Origin: Dehalococcoidia bacterium
Lineage (GTDB): Bacteria; Chloroflexota; Dehalococcoidia; DSTF01; JACRBR01
Direction: 5' to 3'
Assembly: GCA_021462855.1 (NCBI GenBank)
Contig: JAJTXQ010000049.1
Coordinates: 88,743-152,742, forward strand
DNA: 64,000 bases
This document shows, one piece after another, positions 15,094 through 23,729 of this stretch. Under the pieces are notes generated by a model that worked only from the letters and a program-made list of their open reading frames with translations, ran no database searches and had not been told where the DNA came from. The position numbers and the translations under genes were made by a program. Position 1 is the first letter of the stretch. Every line of letters begins with the position of its first letter.

Positions 15094-17055
15094 ATGCGAG
15101 ATACCGCGCGCGAGCCACGCTACGCGCAGCCGTTGCCCGCGAGCGACGGGCGGCGGGGCTGGCGCCTGACGATGGGCGCAAACGTCGTGCCGGGCGGCGT
15201 CGCGTTCCGCGTCTGGGCGCCGGAAGCGCCATCGGTCGATGTCGATCTGGGTGAGGTGTCGTTTGCGCTGGCGCGCGACGAGCACGGCGCGTGGTCCGGT
15301 CTCGTGCCCGATACGGCGGCGGGTACGCGCTATCGCTACCGCGTCGGCGAGCGGGGGGCGTTCCCGGACCCGTACTCGCGTTTCCAGCCCGAGGGTCCGC
15401 ACGGGCCGTCGGAGGGCGTTGATCCGGACGCGTACGCGTGGCGCGACGCCGGCTGGCGCGGGCTCCGCGCGGACGGGCTCGTCATCTACGAGTGCCACGC
15501 CGGCACGCACACCGCGGAGGGCACGTTCGATGCGCTTGCCGGCGACATGGACGCGCTGCACGAACTCGGCGTCAACGCCATCGAGCTGATGCCTGTGGCC
15601 GACGTTCCGGGGACGCGCAACTGGGGGTACGACGGCGTCAACCTGTTCGCGCCGTCGCGGAACTACGGCGGGCCGGAGGCGCTGCGCCGGCTCGTCGACG
15701 CGGCGCACGCGCGCGGCATCGGCGTGATCCTCGATGTGGTGTACAACCACCTCGGGCCGGACGGTAACTACCTGGCGCAGTTCACGCCGGGCATCCTGAC
15801 GGACCGTTACCAGACGCCGTGGGGCGACGCGGTGAACTACGACGGGCCGGGCAGCGAGATCGTGCGGCGGTACGTGCTGGACAACGCGCGGTACTGGCTG
15901 GCGGAGTACCACATCGATGGTCTGCGTCTCGACGCGACGTTCGCGATCCACGACCGCTCGCCGAAGCACATTCTTGCCGAGATCTCGGAGGAGGCGCGCC
16001 GTTGCGCCGGGCGCGACGTGGTGCTGATCGCCGAGACGCATGAAAACGACCGCCGGTACGTCGAGCCGGTGCAGGGCGGCGGGTACGGGTTCGACGCGGT
16101 GTGGTGCGACGACTTCCATCACGCGGCGCACACGGCGGCGAGTCACGAGCGCAGCGGGTACTACGCCGACTACGCCGGCACCACGGAGGAGCTCGCGCGC
16201 GTGATCAATCGCGGCTGGCTGTTCGAAGGCGAACGGGCAGAGCATCTGGGCGCGATGCGCGGGACGCCGTCGGACGGGCTTGCGGCGTCGAACTTCGTGT
16301 ACTTCCTGCAGAACCACGACCAGGTGGGGAACCGCGCGTTCGGGCGCCGGCTCTCGCACCTCATCGGCGCGGCGGAGCAGAAGCCATGGTCGGCCCTGCT
16401 GCTGCTGTTGCCGTACACGCCGATGATCTTCGCCGGTGAGCCATGTGTGGCGTCGTCGCGGTTCTACTACTTCACCGACCACAACGAGGAGCTCGGCCGC
16501 GCGGTGACCGAGGGACGGCGGCACGAGTTCGCGTCATTCGCGGCGTTCGCGGACGAGGAGCGTCTGCGGGAGATCCCGGATCCGCAGGCCATCGAGACGT
16601 TCCTCGCGTCGAAGCTGAACCTGCACGAGCGGCACGAGGGCGCCGGTCAGCAGATGTGGTCGCTGTACCGCGAGCTGCTCGCGCTCCGCCGCTCCGACGA
16701 CGTGCTCCGGCACGGCGACCGCTCGCGCATGACGGCGATCGCCGCGTCGGAGCGGCTGCTGCTGGTGCACCGCTGGCGCGGGCGCGAGCAGCGCCTGCTG
16801 GTGCTCAACACCGGCATGGCGCTCGACGAGCCGCCGATGCAGGCGGGTGTGCCGGGGCGGCTGGCGCGGATGCGGTGGCGCTGCCTGATCTCGACCGATG
16901 AGCGGCGGTTCGGCGGCAGCGGAGACACCGCGCGCCTGGACGAGCGGATGCTATCGCTGCCGGCGCACAGCGCGGTGCTGTTCGCCGCACGGGCGCGGCT
17001 GCCGCTGCTCGGGCGCGCCGGACCGCTGCTCGAACGGATGCGCCGCAGCCGCTAA
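15094..17055 (+). CDS. treZ: Malto-oligosyltrehalose trehalohydrolase-like GH13 enzyme
   Basis: A 653-residue enzyme with an N-terminal beta domain (GGVAFRVWAPEAPSVDVDL) and a GH13 barrel. The barrel shows VIYECHAGTHTAEGTFDAL, VILDVVYNHLGPDGNYL, nucleophile Asp in DGLRLDATFAI, acid Glu in VLIAETHEND and FLQNHDQVGNRAFG, then FTDHNEEL, a TreZ hallmark. TreZ releases trehalose from maltooligosyl trehalose. No TreY or TreS partner lies nearby, so another alpha-glucan activity of the branching-enzyme relatives cannot be excluded. The sequence FAGEPCVASS replaces the usual GEE(W/F)GAS loop. It probably heads a unit with the next gene. Confidence 0.85.
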   Translation: MRDTAREPRYAQPLPASDGRRGWRLTMGANVVPGGVAFRVWAPEAPSVDVDLGEVSFALARDEHGAWSGLVPDTAAGTRYRYRVGERGAFPDPYSRFQPEGPHGPSEGVDPDAYAWRDAGWRGLRADGLVIYECHAGTHTAEGTFDALAGDMDALHELGVNAIELMPVADVPGTRNWGYDGVNLFAPSRNYGGPEALRRLVDAAHARGIGVILDVVYNHLGPDGNYLAQFTPGILTDRYQTPWGDAVNYDGPGSEIVRRYVLDNARYWLAEYHIDGLRLDATFAIHDRSPKHILAEISEEARRCAGRDVVLIAETHENDRRYVEPVQGGGYGFDAVWCDDFHHAAHTAASHERSGYYADYAGTTEELARVINRGWLFEGERAEHLGAMRGTPSDGLAASNFVYFLQNHDQVGNRAFGRRLSHLIGAAEQKPWSALLLLLPYTPMIFAGEPCVASSRFYYFTDHNEELGRAVTEGRRHEFASFAAFADEERLREIPDPQAIETFLASKLNLHERHEGAGQQMWSLYRELLALRRSDDVLRHGDRSRMTAIAASERLLLVHRWRGREQRLLVLNTGMALDEPPMQAGVPGRLARMRWRCLISTDERRFGGSGDTARLDERMLSLPAHSAVLFAARARLPLLGRAGPLLERMRRSR

Positions 17056-17063
17056 CCTGAGCC

Positions 17064-18713
17064 ATGCCGCCGAAGGTCATCCTCATCGCGCTCGACGGCG
17101 CGACGTTCGACGTCATTGCGCCGCTCGTCGCGCAGGGGCGGCTGCCCGCGTTTGCGCGGCTGATCGAGGAAGGCGCCTCCGGCGACCTTCGCTCGACGTA
17201 CCCGGTGATCACGCCGCCGGCGTTCGCTTCGATCCTCACCGGGTGCAACCCGGGCAAGCACGGGGTGTTCGACTTCTTCAGCAGGCGCCGCGACAGCTAC
17301 GACTTCGCGCCGTCGAACGGCGCGATGATCCGCGTCGAGCCGCTGCACCGGATCGCGTCGCGGAACGGGCTGCGCACCGGCGTGATGAACACGCCGATGA
17401 CGTACCCGCCGGCGACGCTCGAGGGCGGCTTCGTCGTCGCGGGGCTGGAGACGCCGCCCGGCGCGGCGTACACGTCGCCGCCGGAGTTGCAGCAGGAGCT
17501 GGAGCGCGCGTGCGCGTACCGGATCGAGCTCGACCGGTGGTACCGCGAAGGCGAAGAGGAGGCGGAGATGGACGCGATCCTCGCGCTGGCGGAGACGCAC
17601 CGGCGGGCGGCGCTGCACGTGATGCAGACGCGCGAGATGGACCTGTTCGTCGTGACGCTGCGGGCGCCCGACCACGCGCAGCACTACTTCTGGCGGTTTC
17701 AGGATCCGGGGCACCCGGCGTACGACGCGGCGAGCGCCGCGCGCTTCGGCGATTACGTTGCGCGCGCGTACGAGGCGTGCGACCGCGCGATCGCGGACAT
17801 CGTTGCGGCGGCGGGCGACGAGGCGCATGTCGTCGTGGTCAGCGACCACGGATTCGGGCGCGAGACGAAGATGGTGCACCTGAGCAACTGGCTCGAGCGC
17901 GAGGGCTTTCTGCGGTTCCGCGCGGGACCGCTCGGGCGGCTGAAGAAGGCCGCGTTCCGGCTGGGGTTCACCGCCGACAACGTGATCCAGTTGCTCGGGC
18001 GGCTGCACCTGGAGCGGTTGTTCACCGGCGTCAGCCGCGAGGCGAAGGCCGGGGTGTTCAGCCGGCTCTTCCTGTCGTACGACGACATCGACTGGGGGCG
18101 GACGCAGGCATGGGCGCGCGGACAGATCGGGCAGATCTTCCTCAACGTGCGCGGACGTGAGCCGCAGGGCATCGTCGCACCGGGCGAGGAGTATCGCGCC
18201 GTGCGCGCACGGATCATCGAAGCGCTGGCGCGGCTGCGCGATCCGGAGACGGGCGAGCCGGTCGTCGACCGCTGCCACGTGCGCGAGGAGCTGTACGACG
18301 GCCCGGAGGCGGCGGCGGCGCCGGACATCGTCATCGACTGGAAGGACATGGAGTACTGGGCGTTCGACGTGATGACGGGCGGGCGCAAGATCATCGGGCC
18401 GAACCTGGCGACGCGGTCGGGCGGGCACCGGATGAACGGCATCTTCATCGCGCACGGGCCGAACGTCGCGCGCGGCGTGCGGGTTGAGGGCGCGGCGGTG
18501 TGCGATGTCGCGCCGGCCGTGCTGGCGCTGCTTGGCATCGCGCGGCCGGCGCACATGGACGGGCAGACGCCCGCGGGCGTCCTGCGCGCGGGAGCCGAGG
18601 CATCGCCGGCGCAGGTGGCCAACGACGCGCCGTACGACACCGGGGCCGAGGCGTACACGCCCGAGGAGGAAGCGGCGGTGCGCGAGCGGCTCCGCAAGCT
18701 CGGCTACCTGTAG
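17064..18713 (+). CDS. Alkaline phosphatase superfamily hydrolase (phosphodiesterase type)
   Basis: A 549-residue enzyme. Motifs in order: ILIALDGATFD (metal Asp), YPVITPPAFASILTG (nucleophile Thr), GKHGVFDFF, APDHAQHYFWR (Asp-x3-His), VVVVSDHGFG (Asp-His), and GGHRMNGIFIAHGP (last His). This matches cytoplasmic type I phosphodiesterase-like proteins common in Chloroflexota and archaea; the substrate is unknown. It lies eight bases after the trehalohydrolase and is likely cotranscribed. It converges on a related gene at 18715, one base away. Confidence 0.85.
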   Translation: MPPKVILIALDGATFDVIAPLVAQGRLPAFARLIEEGASGDLRSTYPVITPPAFASILTGCNPGKHGVFDFFSRRRDSYDFAPSNGAMIRVEPLHRIASRNGLRTGVMNTPMTYPPATLEGGFVVAGLETPPGAAYTSPPELQQELERACAYRIELDRWYREGEEEAEMDAILALAETHRRAALHVMQTREMDLFVVTLRAPDHAQHYFWRFQDPGHPAYDAASAARFGDYVARAYEACDRAIADIVAAAGDEAHVVVVSDHGFGRETKMVHLSNWLEREGFLRFRAGPLGRLKKAAFRLGFTADNVIQLLGRLHLERLFTGVSREAKAGVFSRLFLSYDDIDWGRTQAWARGQIGQIFLNVRGREPQGIVAPGEEYRAVRARIIEALARLRDPETGEPVVDRCHVREELYDGPEAAAAPDIVIDWKDMEYWAFDVMTGGRKIIGPNLATRSGGHRMNGIFIAHGPNVARGVRVEGAAVCDVAPAVLALLGIARPAHMDGQTPAGVLRAGAEASPAQVANDAPYDTGAEAYTPEEEAAVRERLRKLGYL

Positions 18714-18714
18714 C

Positions 18715-20091
18715 TCAGGCGATCGGCGTGCCGATCATCCCGGGCGGGACCGCGACGCCCATGCGCGCGAGCACCGTCGGGCCGACGTCGGTGATGCGCA
18801 GGCCGTCACGCTCGCCCGGCACGATGCCGGGTCCGCGCATGATGAAGATGCCGTGCTGGGCATGGTTCGCGTCGTCGGGGCCCGTGTCGTTCTCGAACGT
18901 GTAGACGCTGTCCGTGCCGAGCGATCCGACGGAGCGCCAGTTGAGGTCGCCGAAGTAGACGATCAGGTCGGGCGCGACGTTGTTCGTCGCGCGGTAAATT
19001 TGCTCGGGCTTAAACACGCGCGTGCCCATGGGCGCGCCCTCGTGGTCGGGGAGCGCGGTGAGCTTCGTCGCGATCTCGTCGCGGACGGCGTCGTAGTCGC
19101 CGCTGTCGACGGTGCCGTCGGGCTCGCGGCCGCGGACGTTGAGGAACACGCGGGCGTAGTAGCCGCCGTCGCTCCAGGCGATGGTGCGCGCCCAGTCGAC
19201 GAGATCGACGGAGAACGGCGTCGGGCTCGTCACATCCTGTTTCAGCGCGAGGTAGCCTTCGCGGCGGAGCCATTCGTTCACACAGACGCCGCCGATCATC
19301 CGCTTGGCGCCGTGGTCTGACATGATGATGACCGTGGCGCCGGTATCGAGCGACGCCAGCGTGCGGCCCACCTCCTCATCCATCGCCATGTAGTAGTCGC
19401 GGACGGCGCGCTGGTAGGGGTTGCCCGGTTCGTGCTTCGGGTGGGTCTCGTCGAAGTATTTCCAGAAGCCGTGGTGGACCCGGTCGACACCGATCTCGAC
19501 CATCATCGCGAAGTCCCACGGCTTGGTGGCGAGGAAGTGGCGGAAGAGCGCGAAGCGGCGGCGCGCCATGTCGTGCGCGGCATCGAGGACGCGCTGCTTG
19601 TCCTCGGTGCGGAAGTCATCGACGTCGATCGCGTAGTCGCCGACGGTCGCCTCGATTTCGGACTTGAGCTCAGGCGGGTAGGTGTACTCGCTCTCTGTGC
19701 TCGGCGTGAGGAAGCAGCCGACGCGCAGCCCTTCGACCGGGCGTGGCGGGTACGCCGGGGGCACGCCGACGAGGATCGATTGGCGCCCGGTGCGCCCGAG
19801 CACGTCCCACACGGCGTCCTCGCGGACGAGGTTGGCGTTCGCCATGGCGAGGCCCTCGTACGAATGGTCCCTGCGGTTACGGAAGCCGTAGATGCCGAGC
19901 TGGCCGGGGTCGCGGCTGGTCATCGCGCAGGCCCAGGCGGGGACGGTGATCGCCGGCACGACGCTCTCGAGCCGGCCCCACGCGCCCTCCGCGCGCAGCC
20001 GGCTGATGTTCGGGAGATCGGCGGCGAACCGGTCGAAGACGAGCTCCGGCGCCGCGCAGTCGAGGCCGATGATGACGGCGCGGTGCGTCAT
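18715..20091 (-). CDS. Alkaline phosphatase superfamily hydrolase, paralog of the convergent neighbour
   Basis: A 458-residue enzyme with the same architecture as the 17064 gene: VIIGLDCAAPEL, VPAITVPAWACAMT (Thr nucleophile), GIYGFRNR, IGVDRVHHGFW (Asp and His), VIIMSDHGAKR and ANHAQHGIFIMRGP. The middle insert ICVNEWLRREGYL-like segment and VFLNVRGREPDG are shared with the 17064 protein, so the two are paralogs placed tail to tail. The start ATG 20091 lacks a strong Shine-Dalgarno. Function: phosphoester or sulfate hydrolysis, substrate unknown. Confidence 0.85.
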   Translation of the reverse strand: MTHRAVIIGLDCAAPELVFDRFAADLPNISRLRAEGAWGRLESVVPAITVPAWACAMTSRDPGQLGIYGFRNRRDHSYEGLAMANANLVREDAVWDVLGRTGRQSILVGVPPAYPPRPVEGLRVGCFLTPSTESEYTYPPELKSEIEATVGDYAIDVDDFRTEDKQRVLDAAHDMARRRFALFRHFLATKPWDFAMMVEIGVDRVHHGFWKYFDETHPKHEPGNPYQRAVRDYYMAMDEEVGRTLASLDTGATVIIMSDHGAKRMIGGVCVNEWLRREGYLALKQDVTSPTPFSVDLVDWARTIAWSDGGYYARVFLNVRGREPDGTVDSGDYDAVRDEIATKLTALPDHEGAPMGTRVFKPEQIYRATNNVAPDLIVYFGDLNWRSVGSLGTDSVYTFENDTGPDDANHAQHGIFIMRGPGIVPGERDGLRITDVGPTVLARMGVAVPPGMIGTPIA

Positions 20092-20222
20092 GCTTCGTGC
20101 CGCGGCAGCAGGCGGAGTGGGTGGAACTTCACAGGCATCCTCGGGCTACCGGGAGAGCATAGCATCCCGGCGCGCGGGTGAGCGTTGTACCATGAGCGAC
20201 CGCGGCGGGGAGGACGCGCGGC

Positions 20223-21119
20223 ATGGGTTCGCGCGCAGGCCTTCGTGTGCACCTGGTCGACGGGACGTACGAGCTGTTCCGGCATTACTTCGCGGTGCCG
20301 TCCCATCGCACGGCCGACGGCGCGGAGGCCGGCGCGATGCGCGGCGTGCTGAACTCGCTCGTCGCGCTGCTGGGCGAAGGCGCAACGCACGTCGGCGTGG
20401 CGACAGACCACGTCATCGAATCGTTCCGCAACGACCTGTGGGCCGGATACAAGACGGGCGCCGGCATCGCGCCGGACCTGCTGGCGCAGTTCACGCCGCT
20501 CGAGGACGCGCTGCGCGAGCTCGGCCTCGCGGTGTGGGCGATGGTCGAGCACGAGGCCGACGACGCGCTGGCGGCGGGGGCGCGGCAGGCGTCGGCGTAC
20601 GCGAGCCAGGTGCTGATCTGCACGCCGGACAAGGACCTCGCGCAGTGCGTGGATGGCGCGCGCGTGGTGCAGTTCGACCGGCGCAAGAACGCCGCGCTCG
20701 ACGACGCCGGCGTGCTCGCGAAGTTCGGCGTGCCGCCGGCGTCGATCGCCGATTACCTCGCGCTTGTCGGCGACGCGGCCGATGGTTACCCGGGACTTCC
20801 CGGGTGGGGCGCGAAGTCGGCGGCGGCGATCCTGCGCGCGTACGGCCACATCGAGGCGGTCCCGGAGCGGGCGTCGGAGTGGAGCGTGGCGCTCCGCGGC
20901 GGGCACGTGCTTGCGGCGACGCTGCGGGACCGGCGGGACGAGGCGTTGCTGTTCAAGGACCTCGCCACCTTGCGGACGGACATCGACATCGACGCGTCGG
21001 AGGAGCGGCTGCGGTGGCGGGGGCCGGGGCCGGGGTTCCGCGCGCTGGCGGAGCGGCTCGGGTCGCCGGGGCTTGCGCAGCGCGCCGAGGCGGCGGCCGT
21101 GGCGCGCGGGTGCGCGTGA
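20223..21119 (+). CDS. 5'-3' exonuclease (PIN/H3TH, Pol I N-terminal type)
   Basis: A 298-residue stand-alone flap/5'-nuclease. It has LRVHLVDGTYELFRHYF (first Asp), VATDHVIESFRNDLWAGYKTG, VEHEADDALAAGA (acidic metal cluster), ICTPDKDLAQC, then the H3TH region YLALVGDAADGYPGLPGWGAKSAAAIL. This corresponds to the exonuclease domain of DNA polymerase I without polymerase, likely acting on RNA primers or flapped DNA. ATG 20223 has GGGGAGGACG upstream. Confidence 0.85.
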   Translation: MGSRAGLRVHLVDGTYELFRHYFAVPSHRTADGAEAGAMRGVLNSLVALLGEGATHVGVATDHVIESFRNDLWAGYKTGAGIAPDLLAQFTPLEDALRELGLAVWAMVEHEADDALAAGARQASAYASQVLICTPDKDLAQCVDGARVVQFDRRKNAALDDAGVLAKFGVPPASIADYLALVGDAADGYPGLPGWGAKSAAAILRAYGHIEAVPERASEWSVALRGGHVLAATLRDRRDEALLFKDLATLRTDIDIDASEERLRWRGPGPGFRALAERLGSPGLAQRAEAAAVARGCA

Positions 21120-21125
21120 TGGCGG

Positions 21126-21362
21126 TCAGTCGTCGATGTTCGCCTTCCAGCCGAGCCAGACCATCGCCGCGACGGCGGCGATGATCAGCGCGCCGGGAAA
21201 GAGCATGGCGTCGCCGAGCTCCGACCAGCGGTCAGCGGAGGACGCGCCTTCGCGGCTGATGGCGCGCCAGGCCCCGTACGCCGCGGCCGCGGCGGCGCCG
21301 AGCGCCAGCGCGACGACCGCGAGCACGATGTTCTCGCGTCCCGAGCTCGATCCCTCGCTCAT
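21126..21362 (-). CDS. Small two-helix membrane protein
   Basis: A 78-residue protein with two hydrophobic helices (about 11-32 and 50-70) joined by a polar loop (SREGASSADRWSELGD) and ending GWKANIDD. No recognised family. The start ATG 21362 has no ribosome-binding site but TAGATT (21369-21374, minus strand) ends six bases in front, so it is probably leaderless. Divergent from the DUF4389 gene, convergent with the exonuclease gene. Confidence 0.65.
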   Translation of the reverse strand: MSEGSSSGRENIVLAVVALALGAAAAAAYGAWRAISREGASSADRWSELGDAMLFPGALIIAAVAAMVWLGWKANIDD

Positions 21363-21368
21363 GGCGGC

Positions 21369-21374
21369 AATCTA
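21369..21374 (-). promoter_or_regulatory. -10 element of a probable leaderless small-protein transcript
   Basis: TAGATT on the minus strand ends six bases before the ATG at 21362. Confidence 0.45.
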
Positions 21375-21400
21375 GCACCGACGGCGGATGCGGGCACGTC

Positions 21401-21430
21401 TTGACACGCCGCCGGGGCAGGGCGCACAGT
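21401..21430 (+). promoter_or_regulatory. Promoter of the DUF4389 genes
   Basis: Perfect TTGACA (21401-21406), 18-base spacer, CACAGT (21425-21430), about 30 bases upstream of the ATG at 21462, which has GGGAGG. Confidence 0.5.
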
Positions 21431-21461
21431 ACACCCGTCCGTTGAAAGGCAGGGAGGTCAC

Positions 21462-22064
21462 ATGGCGGTTGCGACTGCAATGGCATCGGACGGCGGATCG
21501 GGCTACCCGATCGATCTCGACGTGTCATACCCGGAGAAGCTCAATCGCTGGCTGCCGCTGATCAAGTGGCTGCTCGCGATCCCGCACATGATCATCCTGT
21601 ACGCGCTGAACCTGGCGGCGAGCGTGGTGACGTTCATCGCCTTCTTCGCGATTCTCTTCACCGCGAAATATCCCGAGGGCCTGTTCAGGTTCGTGCTGGG
21701 CGTGCAGCGGTGGCGGCTCAACGTCAACGTGTACACCAGCCTGCTGCGTGACGAGTATCCGCCGTTCACGATGGACGCGGGCCAGTACCCGGCCGCGCTC
21801 GAGGTGCCGTACCCGGCGAACATGAACCGCTGGATGCCGCTCGTGAAGTGGCTGCTGGCTATCCCGCATTACATCGTGTTGTTGTTCCTGGGGATCGCGG
21901 TCGCCGTCACGACGGTCATCGCGTTCTTTGCGATCCTGATCACATCGTCGTATCCGCGCGGGCTGCATGGCTTCGCGGTGGGCGTCACGCGATGGAGCAC
22001 GCGCGTGAACCTGTACGTGACGCTGATGACGGACGCGTACCCGCCGTTCAGCCTCGACCCGTAG
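21462..22064 (+). CDS. DUF4389 membrane protein, two tandem domains
   Basis: A 200-residue protein with two copies of the DUF4389 module. Each copy has DVSYPEKLNRWLPLIKWLLAIPH or its variant, two hydrophobic helices, then YPEGLF/YPRGLH, a W-x-R-x-N-V/L-Y segment and DEYPPF or DAYPPF. The module has no known biochemical function; the basic amphipathic start and paired helices suggest a membrane scaffold or sensor. ATG 21462 has GGGAGGTCAC upstream. The TAG at 22062-22064 is followed in the same reading frame by further DUF4389 sequence (next entry), raising the possibility of a single split or read-through gene. Confidence 0.85.
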   Translation: MAVATAMASDGGSGYPIDLDVSYPEKLNRWLPLIKWLLAIPHMIILYALNLAASVVTFIAFFAILFTAKYPEGLFRFVLGVQRWRLNVNVYTSLLRDEYPPFTMDAGQYPAALEVPYPANMNRWMPLVKWLLAIPHYIVLLFLGIAVAVTTVIAFFAILITSSYPRGLHGFAVGVTRWSTRVNLYVTLMTDAYPPFSLDP

Positions 22065-22073
22065 GAGCGCGCG

Positions 22074-23204
22074 ATCGGAGCCATCGCCGCAGACGCGCAC
22101 TCGCTGCCACACCCCGTCACCTTCGACGTCGCGTACCCCGAGCGGCTGTCCCGCCGGCTGATCTTCGTCAAGTGGCTGGCGATCATCCCGCACCTGATCG
22201 CGCTGTACCTGCTGTTCGGCGTGGCGCAGATCCTGGCGGTGCTCGCGTGGTTCGCGATCTTGTTCACCGGGCGCTATCCGCGCGCGTTCTTCCCGTTCAC
22301 GTCGGGGGTGCTGCGCTGGGCGTCGAACGCGATGGCGTACGCGGCGCTGCTGCGGGACGAGTATCCGCCGTTTGGCTGGGAGCCGGGCGATTATCCGCTC
22401 GACCTCGACATCCCGATGGCGGAGCGGCAGTCGCGGCTGCGGCTGTTCGTGCGCGGCGCGGCGATCATGCCGAACATCCTCGTGTTCACGTTCGTGCAGA
22501 TCGCGTGGTTCGTGACGACGACGGTCGCGTGGTTCGCGATCCTGTTCAGCGGGCGCTACCCGCGGGGGCTGTTTCGTTTCGGCGCCGGGGCGATGCGCTG
22601 GTACAACCGCCAGGCGGCGTACCTGTTCCTGCTGCGCGACGAATACCCGCCGTACAGCGTCAATGCCGGCGCGCGGCCCGGCAACGAGGCGCTGTCGGCG
22701 ATCGTCGGCGCGCCGCTGTTCGCGCTGTACGTGGCGGCGAGCTTCGCGCCGGCGTTCGGGCTGCTGATGCCGGGCGAGGACACGACGCGCGTCGATGCCT
22801 CGGCGCTGGCGGACCCGGCGGCGCTCGAACGCCAGCGTCCTTCGGCGGGGGCGAACAACCTGCGCATCACGCTCGAGGGTTACGACGATGACGCGTTCCC
22901 GCCCCCCGGCTCGGGCACGGTCATCGACAGCGACGCGCGGCTCGTGGCGTTCGACGTGCTGGTCGAGAAGACGGGCCGCTGGCCAGTGATGTACATGGCG
23001 TACCTGTTCGGCGTGGAGTCGTGCGAAGGCGAGCGGATCAGCGCGGACGTGTCGGCGACGAGCGAAGGCGGGCCGGTGTTCGAGTTCTGGTGGACGGGCG
23101 GCAGCACGCCGGCCACGGTGTACTTCCAGCTGCCGGCCGGCGACGAGGTGTGTGAACTGACCTACCGGACCGGCGCCGGGTCGATCAACTTCGTGTTCGA
23201 GTAG
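22074..23204 (+). CDS. DUF4389 membrane protein with C-terminal beta domain, no canonical start
   Basis: About 376 residues in the same frame as the previous gene. Two more DUF4389 modules (FDVAYPERLSRRLIFVKWLAIIPH; DIPMAERQSRLRLFVRGAAIMPN) are followed by a hydrophobic helix (about residues 210-230) and a beta-rich domain of about 140 residues with two cysteines (VESCEGER, DEVCELTY), likely outside the cell. The track begins at GTG 22221, which would cut the first module in half. No ATG, GTG or TTG exists upstream; ATC 22074, six bases after GGAG, is the only reasonable initiator, otherwise the TAG is read through. Confidence 0.7.
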   Translation: MGAIAADAHSLPHPVTFDVAYPERLSRRLIFVKWLAIIPHLIALYLLFGVAQILAVLAWFAILFTGRYPRAFFPFTSGVLRWASNAMAYAALLRDEYPPFGWEPGDYPLDLDIPMAERQSRLRLFVRGAAIMPNILVFTFVQIAWFVTTTVAWFAILFSGRYPRGLFRFGAGAMRWYNRQAAYLFLLRDEYPPYSVNAGARPGNEALSAIVGAPLFALYVAASFAPAFGLLMPGEDTTRVDASALADPAALERQRPSAGANNLRITLEGYDDDAFPPPGSGTVIDSDARLVAFDVLVEKTGRWPVMYMAYLFGVESCEGERISADVSATSEGGPVFEFWWTGGSTPATVYFQLPAGDEVCELTYRTGAGSINFVFE

Positions 23205-23240
23205 CGGCCAGGTCCCGCGCGGCAGCGCGGTGGCGCCGGG

Positions 23241-23636
23241 CTACTCGTCGGAGGCGACGGCGTAGCGCTCTCCCTCGTCGGGGAGCGATGGTTCCTCGAC
23301 GGCGGCCTTGAGGTTGGCGAGCGACTCGACGAGCGCGACTTCGTATCCCTGCCGTTGCATGCCGAAGGTGATGATGCGGAACAGCGCGTGCTTCCAGCCG
23401 CCGGGGATGAGCGTCGCGGAGACCTCGGTGTGGTCTGGTTGTGGCGTGAGCCTGTACGTGAGCCGGCACGGCGTCCCGCCGATCGTCACGCGCAGGTCCA
23501 TGCGCGACGGCGGATCGCGGCGCAGCACCTCGAATGTGCGGCCCTCGTACTCTGCGGCGCTGTCGAGATCACGCTCGATCGCGGCGAAGACTTCGGCCGG
23601 GGTCGCATGGATTGCGAATGCCTTTTCGATGTTCAT
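23241..23636 (-). CDS. SRPBCC (polyketide-cyclase-like) family protein
   Basis: A 131-residue START-fold protein starting MNIEKAFAIHATPAEVFAAIERDL, the classic first strand and helix of the superfamily, followed by FEVLRRDPPSRMDLRVTIGG, LTYRLTPQPDHTEVSATL and a long C-terminal helix (VALVESLANLKAAVE). Such proteins bind hydrophobic ligands in an internal cavity. ATG 23636 has GGAGG eight bases upstream; the longer track ORF is antisense extension. Divergent from the lipoprotein gene at 23730. Confidence 0.8.
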   Translation of the reverse strand: MNIEKAFAIHATPAEVFAAIERDLDSAAEYEGRTFEVLRRDPPSRMDLRVTIGGTPCRLTYRLTPQPDHTEVSATLIPGGWKHALFRIITFGMQRQGYEVALVESLANLKAAVEEPSLPDEGERYAVASDE

Positions 23637-23729
23637 GTGGCCTCCGCGCACGCGCGGCGGTTGGCGGCCACGCGCGCGTACCGAGATAATACGCGCGGCG
23701 CCGCGCGTTGTCTGCGGCTTGCGGGGGTC

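Noticed and set aside
22221-22223. GTG start given by the ORF track for the second DUF4389 gene
   Set aside because: It would remove half of a well-preserved domain that continues upstream in frame.
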